Shown: positions 11,552 to 22,540 of the stretch, piece after piece
Layout of the letters: each line of letters starts with the position of its first letter
Numbering within the stretch: the stretch's first letter is position 1
Origin: Panax quinquefolius
Lineage: Eukaryota; Streptophyta; Magnoliopsida; Apiales; Araliaceae
Length of the DNA: 64,000 nt
Direction: 5' to 3'
Assembly (NCBI GenBank): GCA_020205615.1
Contig: CM035170.1
Coordinates: 59,509,322-59,573,321 of the forward strand
Notes under the pieces: model-generated
Databases searched by the model: none
Seen by the model: the letters and a program-made list of their open reading frames with translations, nothing else
Told to the model about the DNA's origin: nothing
Program-made: the position numbers and the translations under genes

Positions 11552-11700
11552 CGAATATCTTTGGCTTTTGTAGTGCAAAGATGAATGATTAACGATGAAT
11601 ATCTTTGGCCAGTAGTGCGAAGATGAGCAGTGTTGAGATGAACATGACTAATCGGTGATATAAATGAATATCTTTGGCCCAGTAGTGCAAAGATAAATAT
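11552..11700 (+). repeat. Short tandem repeats in LTR
   Basis: Three imperfect copies of a unit containing GAATATCTTTGGCC, AGTAGTGC and AAGATGAA, separated by variable spacers. Confidence 0.65.
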
Positions 11701-12255
11701 TGATTAAAGATGTATATTGATTGTTATTACGAGGATAAAATTGATGATGGACTTTTAAATCTTAGAAGATAGTAGAACTCATTCTCTACTTGACTCTTCT
11801 AATGGATTGTTGTTTCCGTTGCAATTGTTGATCTCAAACTTGTTGTCTATTATAGTTTATCAGATTTTTCCCTGTTGAAGACTAACGATAATTTGTTGTA
11901 TATTATCTTAGTCATAATATTCTTTACTGGGCTAATTGAGCTCACCCTTTTTCTTTTTGTTCCATTTTTCTCAGGAGTTGAGAACATAGCAGGAACTAGT
12001 CGGGGTACGGAGTAATGGTTCTAGAAAGATGTTTTAGCAGTCCTCACTATTTCTGTAAAATAGTGTTTGAATAATTGTAATGAGGACTTATTTGAGTGTG
12101 GATATTGTCTAGAAGACAATATTTGTATTTAAACTCACTGTATGTGTTATCGTATTTTGCACGACAATTGTATTATTGAAGTTGTAGTTTGCTTTCTGTA
12201 CCATGTATTTGGCGACTCAGAATGGGTGTTGTATACCTATTTTGGGGGCGTCACA

Positions 12256-13031
12256 ACTATTCCTTAAGTACTATTCACGGGGTACTATTCACCCAGGGAA
12301 TTATTCATGACAAAAATTGATTTCTTTGCTGTACAAATCATTTTTCATACAATATTATTCTTGAATTTTACTCCAAAAAGCAGTATCATGTTGACAATTT
12401 GGACATTATTGAATTCTGGATAAATTAAGTTATAAATCTTTAAAAATTTATCCTTTGCTTTCTTTTAATTGAATTCTTATATCATTGTCATCGTCCTCAT
12501 GCTTATATTGTGAAAAAAGTCATTTGTGGCTTACGTGCATAGATGTACTATTGATTGGTGTGATTATGACAAGGGATTATTTGGTATAATTATGACCGTA
12601 ATGTTACAAATGATGTGGTAAAAATTCCCATTGGCCTGTAGTGCATTGATGGACAGTTGTTGGTATGATTATGACCAGGGATTATTCGATATAATCATGA
12701 CCATTGATGATTACATGAATATCCTTGGCCCGTAGTGCGAGGGATGATTCGATGATGTGGTTTATTTATTAAAATTTGAGTCTCAAAGAATAAAATTGAT
12801 GATAAACTTTTTAAATCATAGAAGATAATAGATATCATGCTCTACTTGACTCTTCTAATGGATTGCTTGTTCCGTTGAAGTTAAACTTTATGTTTATTAT
12901 ATTTTATCAGTTTAACACTGTTGAAGGCTAACGATAATTTATTCTGCATTATCTTAGTCATAATATTTCTTACTGGGTTAGTTGAGCTCACCCTTTGTTT
13001 TCATTGTTCTCTTCAGGAAATGAGAATAGTA
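12256..13031 (+). mobile_element. LTR fragment, plus orientation, both ends missing
   Basis: Starts inside the GTACTATTCAC minisatellite and continues through 'tatcatgttgacaatttgga', the 'gattatgacca(g)ggattatt' repeats and 'ggttagttgagctcaccct'. The same order appears, inverted, at 14,750-15,370 and 19,080-19,700. It begins immediately after the 3' LTR end at 12,255 and ends at a micro-mosaic junction (see findings). Confidence 0.8.
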
Positions 13032-13051
13032 CTTTCATTACATCCACTGTT

Positions 13052-14455
13052 TATTTATAATAAGTTGGGGTCTTACAATAGTACTTCGTGAATAGTACTT
13101 TGTGAATACTACCCCGTGAATAGTACCCCGTGAAAAGTACTTTGTGAATAGTACCGTAAAAATGAATACTACCCATGGACAGTACTCCGACATGAAAAAC
13201 TTAAAAATTAACAAGAATGTATAGAAAATTTTATTGTGAAACGATACTAGATGAAGCACAAATTTCAAGGATATTCAACTAATTTCACGGAGTATAGAAG
13301 CAATACTTTAACAAAATGAGGGTATAATCAGGAATACGAGACGAAATAATATTACTCACATACTATAGAGTATGAAAGAAAATATTATTCCTATGAATAC
13401 TAAACAAAATAATATCCCATACCTCAGAAGAAGACTTGATACTGGAATAGTGAAGTAGCATACTTCTCTTCTTCTTTCTCTCTATAGCTTCTCTCTCTAT
13501 AATTGCTCTTGTGAGTCTTAGTGAATTGGTGAGAATGAAAGAAGAATGAGCTTCTATTTATAGGAAAATATAGTTTCGATAATTGCACGTTTTGGGGCTT
13601 GAAATATTACAGTATAATACCTTCATCTTTTCTTTCATTTTTAATTTAGTCATGCAAGTATTATCAATCTTGCACCACCTCCCCTAATAGTACATGCATG
13701 TGAATCAATAGTACACACATGTGAATAAATAGTTATAAGCATGTGAATTAATAACAATTAATTACTCATTTATCCGATTAATTACTCGATTGGTCAAAAT
13801 AACCTCTAGACATCCATTATTATCGAAATAGATGTCGATTTCCACTAACACTAATAATCTCAACATAATGGAAATATCAATTTCATCTTTAATCAACATG
13901 AACTTATTCTCATTAATATTATAACTCACAATATTTAACAACCAGATCATTTCCAGGAAAGAGGGGGCTTTCCGATAAGGATTTCTCCCTATTGGCGTGC
14001 AATTAGGTGACCAAACCTCTCCTTGACAGAACTTTCTAGACATTATCAATATTAAAAATAATAATATGAATAACTTTGTCGTCTCAATTATTGATTTAAT
14101 AATAATAAATATTATGCAGATGATACTGTGACAATAATTGAATCAATAATATGAAAGATATTATGCAGCAATTACAGTAGCAATAATTGAATATAACTGA
14201 GTGACTTTTCACGTAAGCAACAATAATCAATACCGTGTGCTACTACGCAACCACGCATATTACTGTACTTTTTTACCACCGGGTAGTTCAACAGTTTAAC
14301 GGTAAAACTTTTGCCGTTATTTTTATAAAAAGATAATTCTGTCATTTTCTAACTACGACAATACTTTCGTTGTGGGGTCCACCAATGATTGTGTTGTCGT
14401 ACGAATATTCCTTGTTAAAACGAATATTCCCCGACCAATCGAATATTATATAATA
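13052..14455 (-). mobile_element. LTR fragment, minus orientation
   Basis: The minus-strand reading follows the first third of the chromovirus LTR from near its start (cggggaatattcgt) through 'atgtctagaaagttctgtcaagg', a TATA box, and the minisatellite at 13,078-13,185. A detached 26-bp inverted copy of the LTR start (tgtaagaccccaactt) lies at 13,052-13,077. The right edge abuts the 3' end of another LTR at 14,456. No gene here; the open frame at 13,762-14,049 is LTR sequence. Confidence 0.8.
13555..13562 (-). promoter_or_regulatory. LTR TATA box
   Basis: TATAAATAGAAG on the minus strand, followed downstream by CT/GA-rich sequence (agagagaagctatagagag); same position as in the other minus-strand LTRs. 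Confidence 0.6.
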
Positions 14456-15514
14456 TGTGACGCCCCAAAAATAGGTATACATCACCCATCTTGGGTCGCT
14501 AGATACAAGGTACTGAATACAAATACAAACTAATTATACAACAGTCGTGTACAATTCGACAAAACATAGGCTGTGAGTTTTAATACAAATATTGTCATCT
14601 AGACAATATCCACACTCAATGGAGTCCTCATTACATTTATTATCACACTATTTCACAGAATAGTGAGGACTACTAATGCACCATCTAGAACCATCACTCT
14701 GTTCCCCGACTAGTCCCAGCTACCTTCTCATTTCTTGAAGAGAACAATGAAAGCAAAAGGGTGAGCTCAACTAGCCAAGTAAGAAATATTATGACTAAGG
14801 TAAAGCATAATAAGTTATTAATAGCCTTCAACAATATAACAACTGATAGAATATAATAGACAACAAGTTTTAGATCAAAAACTGCTGTGGAATAAACAAT
14901 CCATTAGAAGAGTCAAGTAAAGTATAAAATCTACTATCTTCTATGATTTAAAAAGTTTTTCATTAACTTTATCACCGAGACTCAGCTTAATAAATAAAAT
15001 CGAATCATCCCTACACCACGGCCAAGGATATTCATGTAATCATTAATGGTCATGACTATACCGAATAATCCTTGGTCATAATCATACCAACAACTATCCA
15101 CCAATGAATTACAGGCCAATGAGGACTTTTACCACATCATTCGTCACATTACAGTCATGATTATACCGAATAATCCCTGGTCATAATCATACAAAGTCCA
15201 TCTATGCACGTAAGCCAAAGATGACTTTCAACATAATATAAGCATGAGGATGATGACAATTCAATAAAACAAGTTCAAGAATAAATTTTAAAGATTTATA
15301 AGTTAATTTATCCTGAACTCAATAACGTCCAAATTGTCAACATGATACTTCTTTGTGGAGTAAAATTCAAGAATGCTCAGAAGAATATTTCCATGAAAAG
15401 ATACTGGATGAAGCGAAAATATCAAGGATATTCCACTAATTTCATGGAGTATAGAAGCCAAAACTTTAACCAACAGAGTATAATAGAATATATGAAACTG
15501 CGAATGGATTTTTT

Positions 15515-15910
15515 GCCGCCATGCGATAATCTACGTAGACAGATTATTCCAACAAAATAATAAAGAATGGATTAATAGAAGAATTCACCAGGCGTGCGTA
15601 ATCCGCACAGACAGGTTATTCCAATAGAATTATAAAGAATGGAACCAGGTCATGCATAACCCGCATAGACAGGATATTCCAACAGAATAATAAAGAATAG
15701 AACCAGGTCATGCGTAATCCGCATAGACAGGATGTTCCAACATAATAATAAGGAATGTAATAACAACAAAATTCTCCAGACATGCGATAGACCGCAGAGA
15801 CAGGTTATTCCAACAGAATAATAAAGAATGGAATAATAGAAGAATTTCACCATGTATGCGGTGCTTCACATAAACAGGTTATTCCAACATAATAATAAAG
15901 AATGGAATAA
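15515..15910 (-). repeat. Tandem repeat of about 60-85 bp in LTR
   Basis: Five or six imperfect units, each containing CATGCG(T)A.. CCGCA.AGACAGG.TATTCCAAC and AATAATAAAGAATGGA (plus-strand reading). The paralogous array is at 19,850-20,230. Confidence 0.75.
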
Positions 15911-16122
15911 CAACCCTTACGAGTATTGAAAGAAAATAACTCTCTTCATGAATAAGAAAGAATAATATTCCTTACGAGTACAACAAATAATATCCCTTAC
16001 CTTAGAAGAAACTGGATATTGGAAAAGTGAAGTAGCAGAATACTTTTTTTCTTCTTTCTCTCTATAGTTTCTCTATCTAGAGTTTTAGTGAATTCGTAAG
16101 AAATAATGAAGGAATGAGCTTC

Positions 16123-16130
16123 TATTTATA
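16123..16130 (-). promoter_or_regulatory. LTR TATA box
   Basis: TATAAATAGAAG on the minus strand, at the same place as in the LTR at 18,783-21,962. Confidence 0.6.
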
Positions 16131-16159
16131 GGAGAATGGACTGAATAGTAACTAATTCA

Positions 16160-16380
16160 TGAACGGTCCAGATTGATTTACTTTTAAACGGATGGTCCAT
16201 ATTAATTTACTATTAAAACTTAAAGCAACGGTCCATATTGATTTACTATTAAAACTTTAAACCAGCGATCCATATTGATTTACTATTATAACTTTCCACC
16301 AGCGGTCCATATTGATTTACTATTATATCTTCAACCAACGATCCATATTGATTTACTATTATAGCTTCAACCAACGGTTT
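16160..16380 (-). repeat. Tandem repeat of about 35-38 bp in LTR
   Basis: Seven imperfect units around CGGTCCATATTGATTTACTA (plus-strand reading), separated by A/T-rich variable ends. The paralogous array is at 20,464-20,690. Confidence 0.8.
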
Positions 16381-16435
16381 GAAAAATTATCACATCTCCT
16401 CATGGAAAATGATTTGGAAAGAAATATATTTTTCG

Positions 16436-16700
16436 GGTGAATAGTACCCCGTGAATAGTACCCCAGGAATAGTATCCTGTGAATAGTACCCCGAAACAAA
16501 AAGTGTCCCAAATACCCAAGTGAACAATACTAGAGTGAATAGTAATCGAGTGAATAGTAACTTGAGTGAATAGTACTCCAATACCGAAAAGTATCCCAAA
16601 TACATTCGAAAAACAATACTAGAGTGAATAAATGCGGGTGAATAGTAACCCGTGAATAGTAACCCGTGAATAGTACTCTGACACGAAAAGTGCCCCGAAT
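16436..16700 (-). repeat. GTGAATAGTACC minisatellite
   Basis: Many degenerate copies of a 12-15 bp unit (GTGAATAGTACCCC or GTGAATAGTAACC, plus-strand reading), with interspersed ACACGAAAAGTGTCCC-like spacers. Related arrays lie at 13,078-13,185 and 20,760-21,010. Confidence 0.85.
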
Positions 16701-16769
16701 ACCCGATTGGTCAATATAACCTCCAGACATCAATTATTACCAAAATAAATGTCGATTTCCAGTAACACT

Positions 16770-17165
16770 AAATCTCTTCATCGATTATTGCTTCTAGAAT
16801 AACGCACTCTTGAACCTTCTTCTTCACATTCATCAGCTTCGGGTGTGTAGCTTGAGCGGCCTTTAACTTTATCGATTAAAGTTGATTTTACTCGTATATT
16901 TGATATCAGCACGTGGGTCCCTAGAGTCTTTAACTCTATCTTCATCATTTGTAAGTTATACGAAATTGGTCTTTGTGTTAACAACATCACACTTATAAAC
17001 ACATACGATCTTCTACTCAACGCATCGTACTACCACGTTCGCTTCTTCCGATGATGATATCAATGGTACGATCATAATCTTCAACTACCAAGCCAACGTC
17101 TTTGGCACATGTTACGTTCATTTTAGGTGAAGAAAATATTTGAGGGTTTTAGAAATGGGTTTTGT
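16770..17165 (-). pseudogene. RNase H end/integrase N-terminal remnant of deletion derivative
   Basis: The minus-strand sequence matches the end of RNase H in element A ('aaatattttcttcaccta', 'gacgttggcttgg'). It then matches the linker and integrase N-terminal stub (e.g. TLIDKVKG, matching 8,310-8,400), and runs into LTR sequence at 16,769. Upstream it is joined directly to the beginning of the RT segment ('acaaaacccatttctaaaaccc'), so the RT core and most of RNase H have been lost. Multiple stops. Confidence 0.75.
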
Positions 17166-17920
17166 ACTGGGGTCAATACAAAATTTGATTTCACACTCTA
17201 GGGGTAGGCTAAGTCTTCAAAAATACGCCAGTAAATTTATTAACAATAGAAATATCATTCAAAACTGTGACCCTCATCCAAGACTTGGATAGTACGTCAC
17301 ATTGATACTTATCAACTTGTTATCGTCATTCACAACGTCGCCTACAGAAAGTCTGGCTTTGGTGCATTCCACATAATGAAGTCACCAGCGAAAGGCTCGA
17401 GGCTCTTTACTTATGACTTGATATGACAATGATTGACTTTAGTGGTTTGGTTGCTTAAATTCGCATAACAGGTTGGTTAGGAATATGAAAGCTAACAACC
17501 TTACAAAAAGCTTGATGAGTAGTTAACCAATCGATTCCTAAAATCACATCAAAGACAAGTATTTTCAAAGAGATAAGATTGATAGGTAATGTGAAAGTGT
17601 CGATTTGAATCAACAAGATTTATAAACAGTGAATGTAATGAAGGTTTCTCATAACGGAGTTTCAACAGATAAATGAAAGTCTAATATCTCCGGAGTCAAA
17701 TTTAAACATTGAGCGCAAGTAGGAGAAATAAAAGAGTAGGTAGAACCGGTATCTAATAAGGTATAGACTTTGCAAGAATTTATAATTAACTAACCCATGA
17801 TAACTTCATTCGTGTTCCTCGTCACAAAAAAAAATGCTCTCTTTTAAACTATTGATTTTGACTTGTCTGGGACATTCGTTGAGGTCACCATCCCAGCTAG
17901 ACTTGACTTTGCTATAGAGG
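17166..17920 (-). pseudogene. Protease of deletion derivative
   Basis: The minus-strand translation gives SSLAGMVTSTNVPDKSKSIV, VYTLLDTGSTYSFISPTCAQ and CLNLTPEILDFHLSVETPL, clearly the same protease as at 2,895-3,239 with the DTG active site preserved. Downstream stretches match the ILGIDWL and linker regions of element A (6,620-6,900), with frameshifts and stops. It follows the coiled-coil gag substitute directly, with no zinc-knuckle segment between them. Confidence 0.8.
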
Positions 17921-18632
17921 ACATTCCACCATTAATTTCTTCATCCCATTCCTGATCCATGATTTAAATCATTACTCTCCGATCCATATCGAATTGGGGT
18001 TGACCGCTCTGCACAGGGTAATTTCGAACTCGATGTTGGATTCTATCAATTGCTGTCCAAAAAGCGAAATCTATTTCATCTATTTTGGCTTTATTGGATT
18101 GAACGTCTTTTTCTACAATATCAACACGTCATGCGACTTTTACCCATGCATCCTCCATTCTCATTCGTTTAGTTGTTTCTTCTTTCATCAGAACTTTTAT
18201 CATAGCATTATTAGATTCCATCTCTAATATCTTATACTTTGACAAAGAGTGCTTCTATTCAAGTATCGCACATCGGGTAACACAATTTTGAATTATTACA
18301 TCTCTTTGCTCCACGACCGCCTGTCGTTCTTCAGTCTGCTCTTCTAACTCATGAATATGATTTTGTAATTCTAAATTTCGATCATAAAATTCTTCTAATA
18401 AATTCTCCTCGGGTTCCTCTTCTTCTTCACTCTCAGCTGCTACCTCTGCGACTAGCTCGGGTGCAACTATTAGTTCTTCACTCACCACGTAGATATCTCT
18501 AATTTCTTCTTCGTCTGACATCACATTAACGTGGTTGGTGATTAAAGGTGTCTCAACGGTCTCATTCACTCCATTGTTAACATTTTCAGCAGCCATTTCA
18601 AATACTACCACAAAACAAGGGTTAATTAACAT
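17921..18632 (-). pseudogene. Gag substitute: acidic, coiled-coil protein
   Basis: The longest open part is 18,255-18,632. After MAAENVNNGVNETVETPLIT, which aligns with the N-terminus of the D1 gag (HETVESPTINTQ), the protein diverges. There is an acidic stretch (SEEEEEPEENLLEEFYD) and then heptad-like helix (NLELQNHIHELEEQTEERQ, VVEQRDVIIQN). Past the end of the open frame the reading continues WKHSLSKYKILEMESNNA and, after a stop, NKAKIDEIDFAFWTAIDRI. The capsid core and both CCHC knuckles of D1 are absent: the next recognisable part is the protease. Function is unknown; oligomerisation through the coiled coil is inference only. Confidence 0.6.
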
Positions 18633-18766
18633 GTCACATATTATCCATATACTCTGACTGACAAATTAAATACCAAATAAACTTAAGTAGGTCATACTAG
18701 CGAAGGAATTCCCCGTCTCTCCCCTCCTAGTTCTTGTCTCAGATATCAGCCAGGGATCATATCCCT

Positions 18767-18780
18767 AAGCTTTAATACCA
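18767..18780 (-). other. Primer-binding site of deletion derivative
   Basis: The minus strand reads TGGTATTAAAGCTT two bases after the LTR end, a degenerate initiator Met tRNA PBS. The leader to 18,633 is untranslated and contains the empty counterpart (18,646-18,650) of the TRIM insertion site in element D1. Confidence 0.75.
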
Positions 18781-19849
18781 ACTGTGACGCCCCCAAAATA
18801 GGTATACATCACCCATCTTGGGTCGCCAGATACAAGGTACTGAATACAAAAACAAACTAATTATACAACAGTCGTGTAAAATACGACAAAACATAGGCTG
18901 TGAGTTTTAATACAAATATTGTCATCCAGACAATATCCACACTCAATAGAGTCCTCATTACATTTATTATCACACTATTTCATCGAATAGTGAGGACTAC
19001 TAATGCACCATCTAGAACCATCACTCTGTTCCCCGACTAGTCCCAGCTACCTTCTCATTTCCTGAAGAGAACAATGAAAGCAAAAGGGTGAGCTCAACTA
19101 GCCAAGTAAGAAATATTATGACTAATGTAATGCAGAATAAGTTATTAATAGCCTTGAACAGTATAACAACTGATAGAATATAATAGACAACAAGTTTTAG
19201 ATCAAAAACTGCAGCGGAATAAACAATCCATTAGAAGAGTCAAGTAAAGTATAAAATCTACTATCTTCTATGATCTAAAAAGTTTTTCATCAACTTTATC
19301 GCTGAGACTCAGCTTAATAAATAAAATCGAATCATCCTGCACCACGGCCAAGGATATTCATGTAATCATCAATGGTCATGACTATACCGAATAATCCCTG
19401 GTCATAATCATACCAACAACTATCCACCAATGAATTACAGGCCAATGAGGACTTTTACCACATCATTCGTCACATTACGGTCATGATTATACCGAATAAT
19501 CCCTGGTCATAATCATACAAAGTCCATCTATGCACGTAAGCCAAAGATGACTTTCAACATAATATAAGCATGAGGATGATGACAATTCAATAAAACAAGT
19601 TCAAGAATAAATTTTAAAGATTTATAAGTTAATTTATCCTGAACTCAATAACGTCCAAATTGTCAACATGATACTTCTTTGTGGAGTAAAATTCAAGAAT
19701 GCTCAGAAGAATATTTCCATGAAAAGATACTGGATGAAGCGAAAATATCAAGGATATTCCACTAATTTCATGGAGTATAGAAGCCAAAACTTTAACCAAC
19801 AGAGAATAATAGAATATATGAAACCGCGAATGGATTTTTTTGCCGCCAT

Positions 19850-20230
19850 GCGATAATCCACGTAGACAGATTATTCCAACAAAATAATAAAGAATGGATT
19901 AATAGAAGAATTCACCAGTACATGCGTAATCCGCATGCATGACGTTTATTCAACGAAATTATAAAGAATGGAACTCGGTCATGCGTAACACTTGCATGAC
20001 GAAGATATTCCAACAGAATAATAAAGAATGGAACCAGGTCATGCGTAATCCGCACAGACAGGATGTTCCAACAGAATAATAAGGAATGCAATAACAATAG
20101 AATTCACCAGGCATGCGATAGACCGCACAGACAGGTTATTCCAACAGAATAATAAAGAATGGAATAACAGAAGAATTTCACCATGTATGCGGTACTTTGC
20201 ATAAACAGGTTATTCCAATATAATAATAAA
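19850..20230 (-). repeat. Tandem repeat of about 60-85 bp in LTR
   Basis: Same family as 15,515-15,910, with unit differences including two copies with GCATGACG in place of the AGACAGG block. Confidence 0.75.
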
Positions 20231-20426
20231 GAATGGAATAACAACCCTTACGAGTATTGAAAGAAAATAACTCTCTTCATGAATAAGAAAGAATAATACC
20301 CCTTACGAGTACAACAAATAATATCCCTTACCTTAGAAGAAACTGGATATTGGAAAAGTGAAGTAGCAGAATACTTTTCTTCTTTCTCTCATAGTTTCTC
20401 TATCTAGAGTTTCTCTTATAGGCTTC

Positions 20427-20434
20427 TATTTATA
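20427..20434 (-). promoter_or_regulatory. LTR TATA box
   Basis: TATAAATAGAAG on the minus strand, followed by GA-rich sequence (gagaaactatgagag). Confidence 0.6.
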
Positions 20435-20463
20435 GGAGAATGGACTGAATAGTAACTAATTCA

Positions 20464-20690
20464 TGAACGGTCCAGATTGATTTACTTTTAAACGGACGGT
20501 CCATATTGATTTACTATTAAAACTTAAAGCAACGGTCCATACTGATTTACTATTAATACTTTAAACCAACGATCTATATTGATTTACTATTATAACTTTC
20601 CACAAGCGGTCCATATTAATTTACTATTATATCTTCAACCAACGATCCATATTGATTTACTATTATAACTTCAACCAACGGTCTGAAAAA
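20464..20690 (-). repeat. Tandem repeat of about 35-38 bp in LTR
   Basis: Seven imperfect units around CGGTCCATATTGATTTACTA, paralogous to 16,160-16,380. Confidence 0.8.
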
Positions 20691-20759
20691 TTATCACATC
20701 TCCTCATGGAATAATATTGTACCCAAAAATGATTTGGACCGAAAAGAAATATATTTTTC

Positions 20760-21010
20760 GAGTGAATAGTACCCCGTGAATAGTACCCCAGGAATAGTAC
20801 CCTATGAATAGTACCCCGACACGAAAAGTGTCCCAAATACCCAAGTGAACAATACTAGAGTGAATAGTAACCGGGTGAATAGTAACGGGTGAATAGTAAC
20901 CCGTGAATAGTACTCCGACACGAAAAGTATCCCAAATATCCGAGCGAACAATACTAGAGTGAATAGTAACCAGGTGAATAGTACTCCGACACGAAAAGTG
21001 TCCCGAATAC
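20760..21010 (-). repeat. GTGAATAGTACC minisatellite
   Basis: Degenerate 12-15 bp units (GTGAATAGTACCCC, GTGAATAGTAACC), organised into larger repeats separated by ACACGAAAAGT motifs. Confidence 0.85.
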
Positions 21011-21704
21011 CCGATTGGTCAATATAACGTCCAGACATCAATTATTATCGAAATAAATGTCGATTTTCACTAACACTAATAATCCCAACACAATAGAACT
21101 ATTAATTTCATCTTTAATTAACACGAACTTATTCATCATTAATATTATAACTCACAATATTTAATAACCAGGTCGTTCCCAGGAAAGAAGGGGGCTTTTC
21201 GATAAGGATTTCTCCCTATTGGCGCGCAATTAGGTGACCAAATCTCTCCTTGACAGAACTTCTAGACATTGTCAATATTGCAAATAATAATATGAATAAC
21301 TTTTCCATCTCAATTATTTATTTAATAATAATAAATATTATGCAGATGATACTTTGTGACAAATAATTGAATCAATAATATGAGAGATATGATGCAACAA
21401 TTACTGTAGCAATAATTGAGTATAACTGAGTGACTTCTTACGTAAGCATCAATAATTAATACCGTGTGCTACTATGCAACCATGCGTATTACTGTACCTT
21501 TACTATCGAGTAGTTCAACAGTTTTAACGGTAACACTTTCGCCGTTATTTTTATAAAAAGATAATTATGTCATTTTCTAACTACGACAATACTTCCGTTG
21601 TGGAGTCCACCAATGATTGTGTCGTCGTACGAATATTCTCTGTTAAAACGAATATTCCTCGACCAATTGAATATTCCCCGACACAACGAATATTATTTAA
21701 CAAC

Positions 21705-21962
21705 TTGCATACTTTGCAAAATTTATAAATACTTCTCACAACTATAACATTATATCAAATCCACACCATAATATTAAAAAAATATTTCGAGAAATTTAAA
21801 TCTTTATTTATAAAATTTGGGGTCTCACATAACCACTTGCTTACTTTGCAAAATTTGTAAATAATACCCACAACTATAACATTATATCAAATCCACACCA
21901 TAATATTCAAAAATATATTTTGAGAAAAATTAATCATTATTCATAAAAGTTGGGGTCTTACA
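21705..21962 (-). repeat. Tandem duplication of LTR 5' end (about 130 bp, 2 copies)
   Basis: Both copies contain 'actataacattatatcaaat', 'ccacaccataatatt' and end (plus reading) TTGGGGTCT(C/T)ACA. The inner copy's terminus is at 21,834, the outer at 21,962. Confidence 0.85.
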
Positions 21963-21973
21963 ACCTCCCCTTA

Positions 21974-22540
21974 TTAAATTTCATCATCGAAATTAGGGTG
22001 CGTACCTGGTATGTCAAAGAGGTGAGGATACCTTGACTTCATTTCATATTCTAACTCCCAGGTCATTTCCTCAACATCGTGGTTTCTCCACAAAACTTTG
22101 ACTTGAGGTATAACCTTGGAGCGTAGAATATGATCCTTCTTATCCAAAATTTTAACAGGTACCTCTTCATACGTTAGATCTTCCGCTATCTCATCCGATT
22201 CTAATTTAATAATGTGGTTCGGGTCTTTCACATATTTACGTAACATAGATATGTGAAAAATGTTATGAACACGAGACATACTTGGCGGTAAGGCGAGTCT
22301 ATATGCCACAATTCCTACTCGATCGAGGATTAAAAATGGGCCAAAGAATCGAGGATTGAGCTTTCCTCTCTTTCTAAATCTCATAACTCCTTTCCATGGA
22401 GCAACACGTAACAACACATGATCTCCAATATTGAATTCCACGTCCTTTCGATGAAGATCATCATAACTCTTTTGTCGATCTTGTGATGTTTTTATACGTT
22501 GTCGGATCGTTTGAATCATTTTTGTAGTTATACGTACCAA
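21974..22540 (-). CDS. Integrase C-terminal domain plus chromodomain
   Basis: An open 188-codon stretch, the best-preserved coding segment of the chromovirus family here. It runs DLHRKDVEFNIGDHVLLRV (SH3-like integrase C-terminal fold), GKLNPRFFGPFLILDRVG, MSRVHNIFHISMLRKYV, then a chromodomain-like C-terminus (PVKILDKKDHILRSKVIPQ, VKVLWRNHDVEEMTWELE, YPHLF). In chromoviruses this domain targets integration to particular chromatin. The shown start is only the first Met after a frame break from the integrase core at 22,577, so it is the tail of a polyprotein. The aromatic cage is not fully conserved, as in several plant chromovirus groups. Confidence 0.85.
   Translation of the reverse strand: MVRITTKMIQTIRQRIKTSQDRQKSYDDLHRKDVEFNIGDHVLLRVAPWKGVMRFRKRGKLNPRFFGPFLILDRVGIVAYRLALPPSMSRVHNIFHISMLRKYVKDPNHIIKLESDEIAEDLTYEEVPVKILDKKDHILRSKVIPQVKVLWRNHDVEEMTWELEYEMKSRYPHLFDIPGTHPNFDDEI

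Larger units (their letters stand above)
9797..12255 (+). mobile_element. 3' LTR of chromovirus element A
   Basis: About 2.46 kb. It starts TCTAAAACCCC (canonical TGTAAGACCCC in the copy at 21,962) directly after the polypurine tract and ends GGGGGCGTCACA. It shares ordered blocks with the minus-strand LTRs: 'atgtctagaaagtt' near 10,358, a TATA box, the repeats near 11,550-11,700, and the 'tactgggctaattgagctcacc' block near 11,925. It lacks much of the GTGAATAGTACC minisatellite seen in the others, so it is a diverged or shortened subtype. No coding potential. Confidence 0.85.
14456..16769 (-). mobile_element. 3' LTR of deletion derivative, 5'-truncated
   Basis: About 2.3 kb. It matches the 3' ~70% of the complete LTR at 18,783-21,962 closely and in the same order. 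It ends (minus strand) GGGGCGTCACA. The first ~880 bases of the LTR are absent: at 16,769 the sequence passes straight into the integrase remnant with no polypurine tract. It contains three blocks of tandem repeats, annotated separately. Confidence 0.85.
18783..21962 (-). mobile_element. Complete chromovirus LTR, shared by two internal regions
   Basis: 3,180 bp with canonical TG...CA ends: TGTAAGACCCCAACTT at 21,962 and GGGGGCGTCACA at 18,783. Upstream (minus strand) lie an integrase/chromodomain and polypurine tract (aataaggggaggt), so it is the 3' LTR of that copy. Downstream lie a PBS and gag, so it is also the 5' LTR of the deletion derivative. Internal repeats are annotated separately. 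No gene; open frames inside it are repeat-derived. Confidence 0.9.

Noticed and set aside
13762..14049. 95-codon minus-strand ORF as a gene
   Set aside because: The same sequence recurs in the LTRs at 9,797 and 18,783 without the frame being kept, so it is LTR.
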